Shown here piece after piece: positions 47,751-56,349 of a stretch of 64,000 nucleotides of DNA. The stretch spans positions 434,001-498,000 of the forward strand of contig NZ_LN831790.1 in assembly GCF_001013905.1 (NCBI RefSeq), given 5' to 3'. The notes under the pieces were generated by a model. It was not told where the DNA came from, did not search any database, and saw only the letters and a list, made by a program, of their open reading frames with translations. Position 1 is the first letter of the stretch. Each line of letters begins with the position of its first letter. The position numbers and the translations under genes are program-made. This DNA comes from Streptomyces leeuwenhoekii (GTDB taxonomy: Bacteria > Actinomycetota > Actinomycetes > Streptomycetales > Streptomycetaceae).

Positions 47751-49052
47751 GTGACCGGACACCGCCCACGGACCTGGGCCGTCTGCGCCCTCACCGCCGC
47801 CGTCGCCGTCCTTTGCACGACACCGGCCGCGGCCCACGGGGAGGAGACCCTGCCGGAGGTCCGGCCGCGGGTCGAGACGCCCGCTCTCTACGACGACGAG
47901 GCGGGTGGCAACGCCGACGCCGACGACCCCGCCATCTGGCGCAACGCCGCCGATCCCGACCGCAGCCTCGTGGTCGCCACCGCCAAGGAGGGCGGGCTGC
48001 GCGTCTACGACCTCGACGCGCGGCTGGTGCAGTCGATCCCCGCTCCCGCCGCCCCGGGGCCCGACGACGCGCCCGGCCGGTTCAACAACGTCGACCTGGT
48101 CCACGGTCTGAAGCTGAGCACCGGCCGCGCCGACGTCGCGGTCACCACCGACCGGGGCAGCGACCGTCTGCGCGTCTACCGCATCGACCCGTCCCGGCCC
48201 GGCCGCCCCCTCACGGACGTCACCGACCCGGCGGCCGCGCCGCCCGTGTTCTCCACCGGCCAGGACGAGATCAACGAGCAGCGCACCGCGTACGGACTGG
48301 CCACCTGGACGGACCGGGCGACCGGCCGCTCCTACGCGCTGGTCAGCCGCCGGGAGCGCACCACGGTCGCGCTGCTCGAACTGACCCCCACGGCGTCCGG
48401 GGGCGTCGGCTACCGCACGGTCCGCACCCTGGACCTGCCCGCCTCCTTCCGGCTGCCCGACGGCACCTCCTGGTCGCCGTGCGCGGAGCCGGGAGAGCTG
48501 CCGCAGGTGGAGGGCATGGTCGTCGACCCGGCGAACGGCACCCTCTACGCGGGCCAGGAGGACGTCGGGATCTGGCGGTTGCGCGCCGACCTCACCGGCA
48601 CGCCCCGGCTCGTCGACACGGTCCGGGAGTACGGCGTGCCGGCCGTGTACGACGAGGCCACGGAGGAGTGCGCCGCGGGTGCCGATCCCGGCTACGGCGG
48701 GGCGCGTCTGTCCGCCGACGTCGAAGGGCTGACACTGCTCCAGGAGAGCGACGGTGACGGCCTGCTGCTCGCCTCCAGCCAGGGCGACGACACCTTCGCC
48801 GCCTACGACCGCGAGATCGACGAGGACAACGAGTACGAAGGCGGCTTCCGCGTCACCGGCGCCTCGCCGTCCCTGGACGGCTCCGAGGAGTGCGACGGCG
48901 CGGCGGTGCTCGCCGCGCCCCTGGGTTCCCGCTTCCCCAACGGCCTGCTCGTCGTGCAGGACGGCCACGACGCTCCGGGGGACGGCGACCGGGCCGCGAC
49001 CAACTTCAAGTTCGTCGACCTCGCCGAGGTCACGACCGCGCTCGACGACTGA
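47751..49052 (+). CDS. secreted beta-propeller phytase
   Basis: The 433-residue protein starts at GTG 47751 behind CAGGAGC, with a signal peptide ending near TPAAA (about 28). It matches beta-propeller (alkaline) phytases: NADADDPAIW, VVATAKEGGLRVYDL, RFNNVDLVHG, GLLLASSQGDDTFAAYDRE and TNFKFVDL include the acidic residues that bind calcium and substrate. It would release phosphate from phytate outside the cell and may be phosphate-regulated, although I did not identify a PHO box in the short upstream region. Confidence 0.88.
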   Translation: MTGHRPRTWAVCALTAAVAVLCTTPAAAHGEETLPEVRPRVETPALYDDEAGGNADADDPAIWRNAADPDRSLVVATAKEGGLRVYDLDARLVQSIPAPAAPGPDDAPGRFNNVDLVHGLKLSTGRADVAVTTDRGSDRLRVYRIDPSRPGRPLTDVTDPAAAPPVFSTGQDEINEQRTAYGLATWTDRATGRSYALVSRRERTTVALLELTPTASGGVGYRTVRTLDLPASFRLPDGTSWSPCAEPGELPQVEGMVVDPANGTLYAGQEDVGIWRLRADLTGTPRLVDTVREYGVPAVYDEATEECAAGADPGYGGARLSADVEGLTLLQESDGDGLLLASSQGDDTFAAYDREIDEDNEYEGGFRVTGASPSLDGSEECDGAAVLAAPLGSRFPNGLLVVQDGHDAPGDGDRAATNFKFVDLAEVTTALDD

Positions 49053-49069
49053 CGCGCCCCCTCCGCAAT

Positions 49070-49104
49070 GGGTGCGGCCCCGGGCACCGTCCGGGGCCGC
49101 ACCC
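49070..49104. terminator. bidirectional terminator between phytase and TPR genes
   Basis: Perfect 14-bp arms GGGTGCGGCCCCGG (49070-49083) and CCGGGGCCGCACCC (49091-49104) with a 7-nt loop lie between the two convergent stops (49052 and 49126). Confidence 0.8.
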
Positions 49105-49125
49105 GGGTGTGCGGTCCGGCGCCGG

Positions 49126-50955
49126 TCAGCGGTCGGGGCCGCAGCAGCGGTCCGGCGCACCGGAGGTGTCCAGGCGGCAGAGGCAGGAGGCCGTGACGGG
49201 TACGTCCGCCAGGGCTGCGGCGAATTTCAACTGCTGTCCGACGATCCGTGCTTCCCCCTCCCGGCCCAGGCGCCGCAGGCACTCGTGGAGTCCGTGGAGC
49301 GCCCAGACGTTGCCGGGGTGCTGCAGGGCACGCGGCAGGCTGTCGTCCAGGCCGAGGTCGGCCCGGTACACGGCCTCGGCCTCGGCGACGCGGCCCTGTT
49401 CCAGCAGCAGGGCCCCGTAGGCGTGCCGGGTGGGCTGCATCCAGCCCCACGGTTCGTCGTAGGGCAGGCCGTCGTCCAGTTCGACGGCGCGGCGCAGGGC
49501 GGCGAAGGCGGTGTCGTGGTCGCCCTTGCGGTATTCCAGTTCGCCGTCGAGCATCGCCGCGGCGATCGCCAGGATGTCGACGCAGGTGTTGTTGAACAGG
49601 GTCCGGCCGGCCGGGACCCGGGCGACGGCCGCGCGGAACAGCCTCCGTTCGGCCTCCGCCTCGTCGATCCGCCCGGTCGCCGAGAGGGCGACACCCCGTG
49701 CGTAGCGCAGCATCGCGGTCGTCACGCAGTACAGCCCGGGATCGGCGGGCAGCGGCAGGCGCAGGATCTCCGCCCAGCGGCCGAAGCGGACGAGCACGTG
49801 CGCCCGCATGGCGAGGAAGCCCTCCAGCCAGTCCGCCATCGGCGGGCTCTGGACCCGCAGCAGGTCTTCGGGGACGGCCTCCTCGAGCCGGGCGGCGGCG
49901 TCCAGGGCCGTGCGGTACCGGCCGAGGAACATCGCGCCGTAGATCTTGAAGTGGTGGTTGTGCGCCCGGTACAGGGTGTAGAAGTTCATCGCGCCCGCCC
50001 GCGCCCGGTACTTCTCGTCGGCGGCGATCGCCGCGTCGTTGTCCGCCACGACGCGCCGGTAGTCGCCGCAGAGGACCTCCAGGTGCGACGGCATGTGGTG
50101 GAGGTGGCCGGCGTCGGGGACCAGGCCGCGCAGCCGGTCGGCGACGGTCAGCGCCGCTTCGGGGGTGGCGGACATCTCCATCAAGTGGACGTACAGGTGC
50201 AGCACGCCCGGATGCCGCCGCCCCGCCGTCGTGGCGAGGGCGCGCTCGAGGACCGCCTTGGCCTCCAGGGTGCGGGCGCCCTCGGCCGGCCGGCCCGTAC
50301 GCAGGTCCCACAGCCGCCAGGGCGTCAGGTTCATCAGCGCGTCGGCGTAGAGGGCGGCGACGTCGGGGTCGCCGGGGGCCAGGTCGTAGGCGGCGCGCAT
50401 GCTCTCGGCGTAGGGAGCGTTCCAGACCGAGCAGTCGGCGACGGCCCGGGCCTGCGGGTAGCGGGCGCGCAGCGCGGCGATCAGCGCACGCTCCACGGGG
50501 CTCGCGCCGGCCGCCAGGTCGTGGGCCCGCTCGACGGCGGCGTGCGTCCGGTCGACGGTCCGTGCCAGTTCCCGGTCGTCGAACGCCTCCCAGGGCTTGT
50601 TGTAGTTGGGGCCGAGCGCGTAGGCGATGCCCCAGTGGGCCATGGCGCAGCCGGGGTCCGCCGCGGCGGCGGCCTCGAAGCAGGAGACCGCCTCCTCGTG
50701 GTGGAAGGCGTAGGTCCACACCAGTCCGCGGTCGAACCAGGTCTGCGCCCGGGGGGACGAGGTCGTCACGGGGCGGCCGTGGGTGCCGAGGTCGTAGTAG
50801 TCCGTGCCGTCCGTGGGGGCGGTGCGGGCGCCGGGAGGCCCGCCCTCCGGGGAATCCGCGCGCGGGCCGCCACTCGTGGCCGGGCGGCCTCCGGGATCCG
50901 CCTGCGCACTGGAATCCGCGCGGTGCGGGAGCTCGGTGCGGGGCGTGGGCTCCAT
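49126..50955 (-). CDS. tetratricopeptide-repeat protein with His motifs and Cys-rich tail
   Basis: The 609-residue protein starts at ATG 50955 behind AGGAG. The first 50 residues are low-complexity. The rest is helical-repeat, TPR-like (for example SCFEAAAAADPGCAMAHWGIAYAL and GALLLEQGRVAEAEAVYRADL). Unusual blocks are HLHHMPSHLEVLCGDY and YRAHNHHFKIYGAM, which could bind metal, and a C-terminal tail TASCLCRLDTSGAPDRCCG with four cysteines. I recall similar TPR proteins in many bacteria without known function. No signal peptide is visible. Confidence 0.75.
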   Translation of the reverse strand: MEPTPRTELPHRADSSAQADPGGRPATSGGPRADSPEGGPPGARTAPTDGTDYYDLGTHGRPVTTSSPRAQTWFDRGLVWTYAFHHEEAVSCFEAAAAADPGCAMAHWGIAYALGPNYNKPWEAFDDRELARTVDRTHAAVERAHDLAAGASPVERALIAALRARYPQARAVADCSVWNAPYAESMRAAYDLAPGDPDVAALYADALMNLTPWRLWDLRTGRPAEGARTLEAKAVLERALATTAGRRHPGVLHLYVHLMEMSATPEAALTVADRLRGLVPDAGHLHHMPSHLEVLCGDYRRVVADNDAAIAADEKYRARAGAMNFYTLYRAHNHHFKIYGAMFLGRYRTALDAAARLEEAVPEDLLRVQSPPMADWLEGFLAMRAHVLVRFGRWAEILRLPLPADPGLYCVTTAMLRYARGVALSATGRIDEAEAERRLFRAAVARVPAGRTLFNNTCVDILAIAAAMLDGELEYRKGDHDTAFAALRRAVELDDGLPYDEPWGWMQPTRHAYGALLLEQGRVAEAEAVYRADLGLDDSLPRALQHPGNVWALHGLHECLRRLGREGEARIVGQQLKFAAALADVPVTASCLCRLDTSGAPDRCCGPDR

Positions 50956-51323
50956 GGGTCTCTCCTGACGTGCCGCCACCGGGGACGGGCCCACCGTCCC
51001 ACGGACGCCCCGTCGGCCGGTGCCGCGCCACGAGGGCGTGTTCCGGCACGCCCGGTGCGGTGCCGCGCCGGCGCGCGACCCCGGTCCGCGACCGCCCGCC
51101 CCCGGTCAGCTCCCCGAGCAGGCACCGCGCCCGTCGTTCCCCCTCCTGGTACTCCGGGCCCGCGGTCCGTCCGCGTCCGGGCATCGGCAGGTGTCCTGGC
51201 ACGGGTCGGGCGGTGTTTCACGGGAAACGTCGGAAGGGGGGGCGGTGGGCGCGATCTGTCCCCGCCGGGCGGGAGCGGGGCCGGCGGGGACAGGGTTCAG
51301 CGGGGTCGGGGAGGATCGGAGGA
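50956..51323. other. gap with a parS-like palindrome
   Basis: No gene is recognised in this 368-bp gap. GTTTCACGGGAAAC at 51215-51228 matches the chromosomal parS consensus GTTTCACGTGAAAC at 13 of 14 positions. It could bind ParB, or simply be a short hairpin about 100 nt past the LPMO stop. Confidence 0.4.
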
Positions 51324-51995
51324 TCAGCGGAAGTTCACGTCACTGCACAGGAAGTACGTCTGGTCCATGTGCGACGCCTGCCAGATCGTGTAGACCACGT
51401 GGCGGCCGCTGCGGCCGGACGTGCTCACGGGGATCTCGTAGTTCTGACCGGGGGCGTACTTGCCGGTGCGGGCGACGAGCTGAAGGTCGTTCCAGGTCAG
51501 GGCCCGGGTGGTGGGGTCGAAGCCCTGCTTGGTGACGTAGACGAGGATGTAGTCCGCGCCATGGCTGGCCTGGTCGTGCAGCTTGACGGTGAAGTTGCTG
51601 CTGACGTCGGTCGTCTTCCACGGGCCCACGGCGTCCAGGGAGTTGTAGCGCCCGCCTTCGGTCCGGCCGCCGCTGCAGAGCTGGCCGTTGGGGACGACGG
51701 CCTGGAAGTTGCCGCCCGAGCCGTTGCGGTACAGACCGTTCCAGTTCCACATGGCGTTGGTGTTGTCCTGCCACGCCTGCCAGCACATCGGGTCCTGCTG
51801 CGCCATGGCCGGGTTCTGGAAGTCACTGCCCCAGCGCAGCCAGCAGCCGTAGTTGCGGGAGGCCGGGTCGACCACCGAGCCGTGGGCGACGGCGGTGCCG
51901 CTCCACGGGATGAGACAGAGCAGGGCCGCGGTGAGCACGCTCAGAACGAGCGTCAGCGGGCGCCGCACGCCTCTGACGCGATCATGACAAAGCAT
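51324..51995 (-). CDS. secreted AA10 lytic polysaccharide monooxygenase, single domain
   Basis: The 223-residue protein starts at ATG 51995 behind AAGAAGGACC. The signal peptide should be cut after Ala37 so that His38 becomes the N-terminal copper ligand (HGSVVDPASRNYGCWLRWGS). The second His is probably in HDQASHGADYILVYV, and the C-terminal block is TIWQASHMDQTYFLCSDVNF. It resembles ScLPMO10B-type enzymes that oxidise cellulose and chitin, without a CBM2. A perfect CebR-type operator just upstream indicates induction by cellobiose. Confidence 0.92.
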   Translation of the reverse strand: MLCHDRVRGVRRPLTLVLSVLTAALLCLIPWSGTAVAHGSVVDPASRNYGCWLRWGSDFQNPAMAQQDPMCWQAWQDNTNAMWNWNGLYRNGSGGNFQAVVPNGQLCSGGRTEGGRYNSLDAVGPWKTTDVSSNFTVKLHDQASHGADYILVYVTKQGFDPTTRALTWNDLQLVARTGKYAPGQNYEIPVSTSGRSGRHVVYTIWQASHMDQTYFLCSDVNFR

Positions 51996-52025
51996 GGTCC
52001 TTCTTCCAGTGGGGGGACACAGTCG

Positions 52026-52043
52026 ATTGGGAGCGCTCCCAAT
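52026..52043. promoter_or_regulatory. CebR-type operator upstream of the LPMO gene
   Basis: ATTGGGAGCGCTCCCAAT is an 18-bp perfect palindrome containing the 14-bp CebR box TGGGAGCGCTCCCA (52028-52041). It lies 31 nt upstream of the LPMO start. In Streptomyces CebR represses cellulose-utilisation genes until cello-oligosaccharides appear. Confidence 0.85.
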
Positions 52044-52263
52044 TGACAGGCTGCGTGCCGGGAAACAATGCGGCAACATGCGATTGCGCCACTTCCGCAC
52101 CGGCGGTGGCGCGTTCGATACGTTCGACGCGCGGGATGTGTGCGATCCGCCCGTGCGCCCGCTCCCGCTCGGGGGCGGGGCGGGCGGCGGCCGGGAAGCG
52201 GGCGGCCGGAGGGGCGGATCCCACCCCTGGGCGCCGCCGTGCGTCCGCCCGCGGATCCTCGCC

Positions 52264-53277
52264 TCAGGGGCGCAGCACCAGCCGGATCGGGTTGCCCTCC
52301 TTCTTCTCCAGCCGCGCGACCGCCTCGGCCGCCTCGGCCAGCGGCAGTACGCCGCTGATGGAGCCGGAGAAGTCCAGCCGCCCGCCCTGGATCAGCCGCA
52401 GCAGTTGCGGCAGCGCGACCGGCATGTCGGAGCCGTAGTGGCCGAGGATCCGCTGCTGGAGGTAGCTGAAGCGGGTGCCGTCGGTGACGGTGAGCGGCTT
52501 GTCGGTCAGACCGACCAGGACCAGGCGCCCCTTGGGGGCGAGGACCGACACGGCCTGCTCGCGCACGGCGGGTACGCCCGCGAAGTCGAAGGCGGCGGCG
52601 AGCCCGGCCCCGCCGGTCACCGCGCCGACGGCCTCGCGCAGGCCCGGGTCGGCGGAGTCCAGGGCCAGATCGGCACCGGCGGCCAGGGCGCGCTCCCGGG
52701 CGACGGGGCTGGGGTCGACGGCGACGACCGGGCAGGCGCCGACGGCGCGCAGCAGTTGCACGGCGTGCACGCCCAGCCCGCCGACGCCCCACACTCCGAC
52801 CGCCTCGGCGGGCCGGACGGCCGCGGTCTCGGTGATCGCGCCCCACGGCGTGGACACGGCGTCGGGGATGATCGCGCCCTGGTCGAAGGGGATGGCGTCG
52901 GGCAGCAGGGTCAGGGCGTCCGCCGCGCAGAGGGCGTACTCGGCCCAGCCGCCGTCGTAGTCGACGCCTCGCGTGTAGGTCACGCCGTCGCGGACCTCGC
53001 CGGCGTGGAGGACGACCCGCCGCCCGGCCGTCCAGGCGGTGACGCCCTCGCCGACCTCGGCCACGGTGCCGGACACCTCGTGGCCGAGGGTCACCGTGTC
53101 GCCGCGCAGGAACAGCGGCGTCAGCGTGCCGTCGATCAGGTGCACGTCGGACAGGCACACCCCGGCCGCCTCGACCTTGACCAGCACCTCCCCCGGTCCC
53201 GGCTGAGGGCGGGGCACCTCCTCGACACGCAGCGTGCGGCTGGGGACGTGCAGGCGGGCGGCGAGCATTTGCGCCAT
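52264..53277 (-). CDS. zinc-dependent alcohol dehydrogenase family protein
   Basis: The 337-residue medium-chain dehydrogenase starts at ATG 53277 behind AGGAGG. The catalytic zinc block is AAGVCLSDVHLIDG and GHEVSGTVAEVGEGV; the NAD(P)-binding motif is VGVWGVGGLGVHAVQLL. The four-cysteine structural-zinc loop of classical enzymes is absent, the stretch reading HAGEVRDGVTYTRGVDYDGG. The substrate is not evident; quinone reductase-like activity is possible. It is divergent from a TetR gene that probably represses it. Confidence 0.85.
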   Translation of the reverse strand: MAQMLAARLHVPSRTLRVEEVPRPQPGPGEVLVKVEAAGVCLSDVHLIDGTLTPLFLRGDTVTLGHEVSGTVAEVGEGVTAWTAGRRVVLHAGEVRDGVTYTRGVDYDGGWAEYALCAADALTLLPDAIPFDQGAIIPDAVSTPWGAITETAAVRPAEAVGVWGVGGLGVHAVQLLRAVGACPVVAVDPSPVARERALAAGADLALDSADPGLREAVGAVTGGAGLAAAFDFAGVPAVREQAVSVLAPKGRLVLVGLTDKPLTVTDGTRFSYLQQRILGHYGSDMPVALPQLLRLIQGGRLDFSGSISGVLPLAEAAEAVARLEKKEGNPIRLVLRP

Positions 53278-53322
53278 GACGGGACCTCCTGGGTGCGGTG
53301 GCGCCTCTGCGCTGTATCGCAG

Positions 53323-53364
53323 GTCGACTTGCATTAACCGTACACCTAACGCTAGTCGACTTGC
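53323..53364. promoter_or_regulatory. direct repeats in the ADH/TetR divergent region
   Basis: GTCGACTTGC occurs at 53323-53332 and again at 53355-53364, 32 bp (three helical turns) apart in the 102-bp gap. Two identical half-sites on the same DNA face are a plausible TetR binding region covering both promoters. Confidence 0.5.
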
Positions 53365-53379
53365 TTTACTCTGGGGCGC

Positions 53380-53973
53380 ATGACGTCTTCCGAGGCTCCC
53401 GCACCGCCCCTTCGCCGCCGTGGGGAGCGGATGCGGCAAGCGGTGCTGGCCGCCACGGTGGAACTGCTGTCGTCCCAGGGGCTGGCGGGCGCGACCGTCG
53501 CCGCCGTGGCCCGCTCGGCGGGCGTCCACGAGACCTCGGTCTACCGCCGCTGGAAGACCCGCGAGAACCTGATCCTCGACGCGCTGACCACGGAGCTCGA
53601 CTCCGCGCTGCCCATCCCGGACACCGGGCGGGTGCGGGAGGATCTGCTGCTCTTCTTCACCACGCTGGCCCGGTTGCTCGGCACGGCGCAGGGCCGGGCG
53701 CTGCTGCGGCTGAGCGTCGAGCGGGACGACACGCTGGACGACCGCCGCGGCCCCTACTGGAGCGACCGGCTGGAGCGTGCCGGGGTGATGGTCCGGCGCG
53801 GCGTCGAGCGCGGCGAGCTGGCCGGCGACGCCGACCCCGGCCTGCTGATCGAGGCCGTCAGCGGCCCGCTCTTCGTCCGGGTCCTGCTCAGCGCGGCACC
53901 GCTCGACGAAGCGCTGGTGACGGGCCTCGTCGACCTGGCGCTGGACGGGGCACGGCCCCGCCCGGGGGACTGA
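53380..53973 (+). CDS. TetR-family repressor
   Basis: The 197-residue regulator starts at ATG 53380. The helix-turn-helix at about 15-65 (RMRQAVLAATVELLSSQG, VAAVARSAGVHETSVYRRWKTRENLI) is followed by an all-helical ligand-binding domain. Its position opposite the zinc alcohol dehydrogenase, with paired repeats between them, points to control of that gene and itself. The ligand is unknown. The 271 bp after it hold no recognised gene. Confidence 0.88.
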   Translation: MTSSEAPAPPLRRRGERMRQAVLAATVELLSSQGLAGATVAAVARSAGVHETSVYRRWKTRENLILDALTTELDSALPIPDTGRVREDLLLFFTTLARLLGTAQGRALLRLSVERDDTLDDRRGPYWSDRLERAGVMVRRGVERGELAGDADPGLLIEAVSGPLFVRVLLSAAPLDEALVTGLVDLALDGARPRPGD

Positions 53974-54244
53974 CGACCGGGCGGTGACCGGCCTCGCCGT
54001 CATGTCGGACGAAGGCCGCGGGAAGCTCGCGCGGGCCCGGTGAGGAGCGCGGCGCGAGGGGTGGCGAGGCGGGTGCTGCCGGACCGGGGCGAGGCCGCCG
54101 CCCACCGCGGGCCGACGTGGCCGGGGACGGCGACGGCCCCGCGCTGAGCCGTGGGCCGTACGCCGTCGCGCGCCTCCCTTGCGGGCGGTCCGCCCCGGTG
54201 GAACGATGCCGGGCACCCGCCGCCGACCCCGGGAAGGGAGCACC

Positions 54245-54898
54245 GTGACCACCGACGACCAGGACCGCCCCACGGCCGCCGCCGTGTTCGACGCGCTGGG
54301 CGCGGCCTACGAGCAGGCGTTCGCCGGGTCGGAGGCCCACCGGCGTTCGCTGCGGTGGCTGCTCGGACGGCTCGCCCCGGGCAGCCGGGTGCTGGACGTG
54401 GGCAGCGGCACGGGCCGGCCCACGGCCGAGACGCTCGCGGCGGCGGGGCACGAGGTGCTGGGCATCGACGTCTCCCCCGTGATGGTGGAGCTCGCCGCAC
54501 GCCAGGTGCCCGGCGCCATGTTCCGCCGCGCGGACATCCGTGACGTCGCCCTGGAGGAGGGGTCGTTCGACGCGGTCTGCGTGTACTTCTCCCTGCTCCA
54601 GATGGACCGGGCGGACCAGGCCGCCGTGGTGCGCCGCCTGGTGCGCGCGCTGCGCCCCGGCGGTCATCTGGCCCTGGCCACCGTGCCGCTGGAGGTGCAG
54701 GACGCCGAGGGCGTCTTCATGGGGCAGCCGGTCCGGGTGACCAGCTTCTCCCCCGACGGCGTCACCGCCCTGGTCCGTGAGGCGGGCCTGGAGGTGCTGG
54801 CGCGGGAGCAGGTGCTGTTCACCCCCGCCCACCCCGACGCCGCACCGGAGCCCCACCTCTTCGTGCACGGCCGCCGGGCGACCGCGGCGGCCGGCTGA
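54245..54898 (+). CDS. class I SAM-dependent methyltransferase
   Basis: The 217-residue protein starts at GTG 54245 behind GGGAAGGGAGC; the frame is open 22 codons upstream without similarity. SAM-binding motif I is RVLDVGSGTGRPTAETL, motif II GIDVSPVMVE, and FDAVCVYFSLLQM fits motif IV of UbiE/Methyltransf_11-type small-molecule enzymes. The substrate is not apparent. Confidence 0.8.
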   Translation: MTTDDQDRPTAAAVFDALGAAYEQAFAGSEAHRRSLRWLLGRLAPGSRVLDVGSGTGRPTAETLAAAGHEVLGIDVSPVMVELAARQVPGAMFRRADIRDVALEEGSFDAVCVYFSLLQMDRADQAAVVRRLVRALRPGGHLALATVPLEVQDAEGVFMGQPVRVTSFSPDGVTALVREAGLEVLAREQVLFTPAHPDAAPEPHLFVHGRRATAAAG

Positions 54899-55036
54899 CC
54901 CTCCCGGGCCGGGGCCCGCCCCTTCCCGGTCCCATGGTCCTTTCCGCGAGCCGGCCCCGCCCAGCCCGGCCGGTGGCCTCCGCCCCTCGCCGTACGGGCC
55001 CCGCCTCCCTCGGAGCGATCGTTAGGATGGCGCGAA

Positions 55037-55048
55037 TCGTTCAAACGA
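55037..55048. promoter_or_regulatory. candidate autoregulatory operator of the DeoR/LacI hybrid regulator
   Basis: TCGTTCAAACGA is a palindrome (arms TCGTT/AACGA around CA) 23 nt upstream of the regulator ATG. Its core CGTTCAAACG differs by one base from the CGCTCAAACG found on the minus strand at 56228-56237, before the transporter operon. Confidence 0.5.
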
Positions 55049-55071
55049 ACATGTCCGGGGCGGGAGGCCAG

Positions 55072-56226
55072 ATGAGGGAGCCGGTCGAGCTCAGGCGGCA
55101 GCGGATCCTGGCCGCGGTGCAGGCACGGGGCAGCGCCCGGGTGCGCGACCTCGCCGCCGAGCTGGAGGTCTCGGTGGTGACCGTGCGGCGGGACGTGGAG
55201 GAACTGACCCGCGAGGGGAAGCTGCGCCGCGGGCACGGTGTCGTGCGGTCGACCCTGCCCGCGCAGGAGCTGCCCGGCGGCGAGGTCGCGGCCGGGGACC
55301 GGGTGGCGGTGGTGGTGCCCGAGCGGCACTCGTACCTGACCGAGACCCTGCACGGCGCCCGCACAGTGCTGGAGGAGGCCGGTCTGCGCATCGCGCTGCA
55401 CATCGCCCCGCAGGTCCCCGGCGCCGAACGCCCGCTGGTGGAGCGGGCGCTCGCGGACGGCGCCCGGGGCCTGCTGCTGGCGCCGCGGTGGACCAGCCGC
55501 GCCGCCGAGGAGGCCGACTACGGTTGGCTGGCCGCGCTGGACGTCCCGACGGTGCTGATGGAGCGCCGGCCCCGGCGCGGCAGCGCCCTGCACGCCCTGG
55601 ACTCGGTGTGCTCGGACCACTGGTACGGCGCGCACCTGGCCGTGGAGCATCTGACGGGGCTCGGCCACCGCCGGATCGTCTTCGCCACCCGGGACGACAG
55701 CCCCACCGCGCGCACGCTGCGGGCCGCCTTCGCGGAGATCGCCGAGGCGCATCCGCTGGTGGAGTCCTGGGCCTGGGCGCTGAGCGCGTCGGAGGCCGGC
55801 GCCGAGGGGGCTTACTCGGCGGAGGAGACGGCGGAGCTGCCGGTGCTCATGCGGAAGGCGGGCGGGACCGCCCTGGTGCTGCACGGGGACGTCGACGCGC
55901 TGATGATCGTGCAGCGGCTGGCCGCGGACGGGGTGCGGGTGCCGCAGGACTGCTCGGTCGTGGCGTACGACGACGTGGTGGCCGGGCTCGGCACGCCGCC
56001 GCTGACGGCCGTGTCCCCGCCGAAGACGGAGGTCGGAAAGGTGGCCGCCCGGCTCCTGCTCGACCGTCTGGCGCAGGCGCCCGGCGCCGGACGGGCCGTA
56101 CGGCGGGTCGAGTTGCTGCCGCGGCTGACGGTGCGCGGCTCCACCCGCCCGGCGGGCACGGCCACGGCCACGGCCGGACGGGCCGAGGGCGCGGACGGCG
56201 ATGCGGTGGCCTCCGGCCTGGAATGA
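55072..56226 (+). CDS. hybrid regulator: DeoR-type HTH with LacI-type sensor
   Basis: The 384-residue regulator starts at ATG 55072 behind GGGAGG; an earlier ATG at 55051 adds seven residues. The N-terminal DeoR/GntR-like winged helix (RQRILAAVQARGSARVRDLAAELEVSVVTVRRDVEELTREG, about 7-48) is joined to a periplasmic-binding-like domain of LacI type (about 80-350, LDSVCSDHWYGAHLAVEHL, VVAYDDVVAGLGTPPLTAVSPP). The gene immediately precedes a sugar ABC operon and is the likely sugar-responsive regulator. Confidence 0.85.
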   Translation: MREPVELRRQRILAAVQARGSARVRDLAAELEVSVVTVRRDVEELTREGKLRRGHGVVRSTLPAQELPGGEVAAGDRVAVVVPERHSYLTETLHGARTVLEEAGLRIALHIAPQVPGAERPLVERALADGARGLLLAPRWTSRAAEEADYGWLAALDVPTVLMERRPRRGSALHALDSVCSDHWYGAHLAVEHLTGLGHRRIVFATRDDSPTARTLRAAFAEIAEAHPLVESWAWALSASEAGAEGAYSAEETAELPVLMRKAGGTALVLHGDVDALMIVQRLAADGVRVPQDCSVVAYDDVVAGLGTPPLTAVSPPKTEVGKVAARLLLDRLAQAPGAGRAVRRVELLPRLTVRGSTRPAGTATATAGRAEGADGDAVASGLE

Positions 56227-56227
56227 G

Positions 56228-56237
56228 CGTTTGAGCG
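56228..56237. promoter_or_regulatory. candidate operator before the second sugar ABC operon
   Basis: CGTTTGAGCG here (reverse complement CGCTCAAACG) matches the site upstream of the regulator at nine of ten bases. GAGCGTTT is repeated in tandem (56225-56240). It begins just after the regulator stop and lies about 110 nt before the lipoprotein gene. Confidence 0.45.
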
Positions 56238-56349
56238 TTTTATCTTCTTCTGATCGATCTATTGACCGTTTCGCTCGCGGCCTCGAGTATTCCCGTGTCC
56301 CGACCCGAACCGCCGTGTCACAGACACGCAAGGAGCCGCGGGAGGCGCC

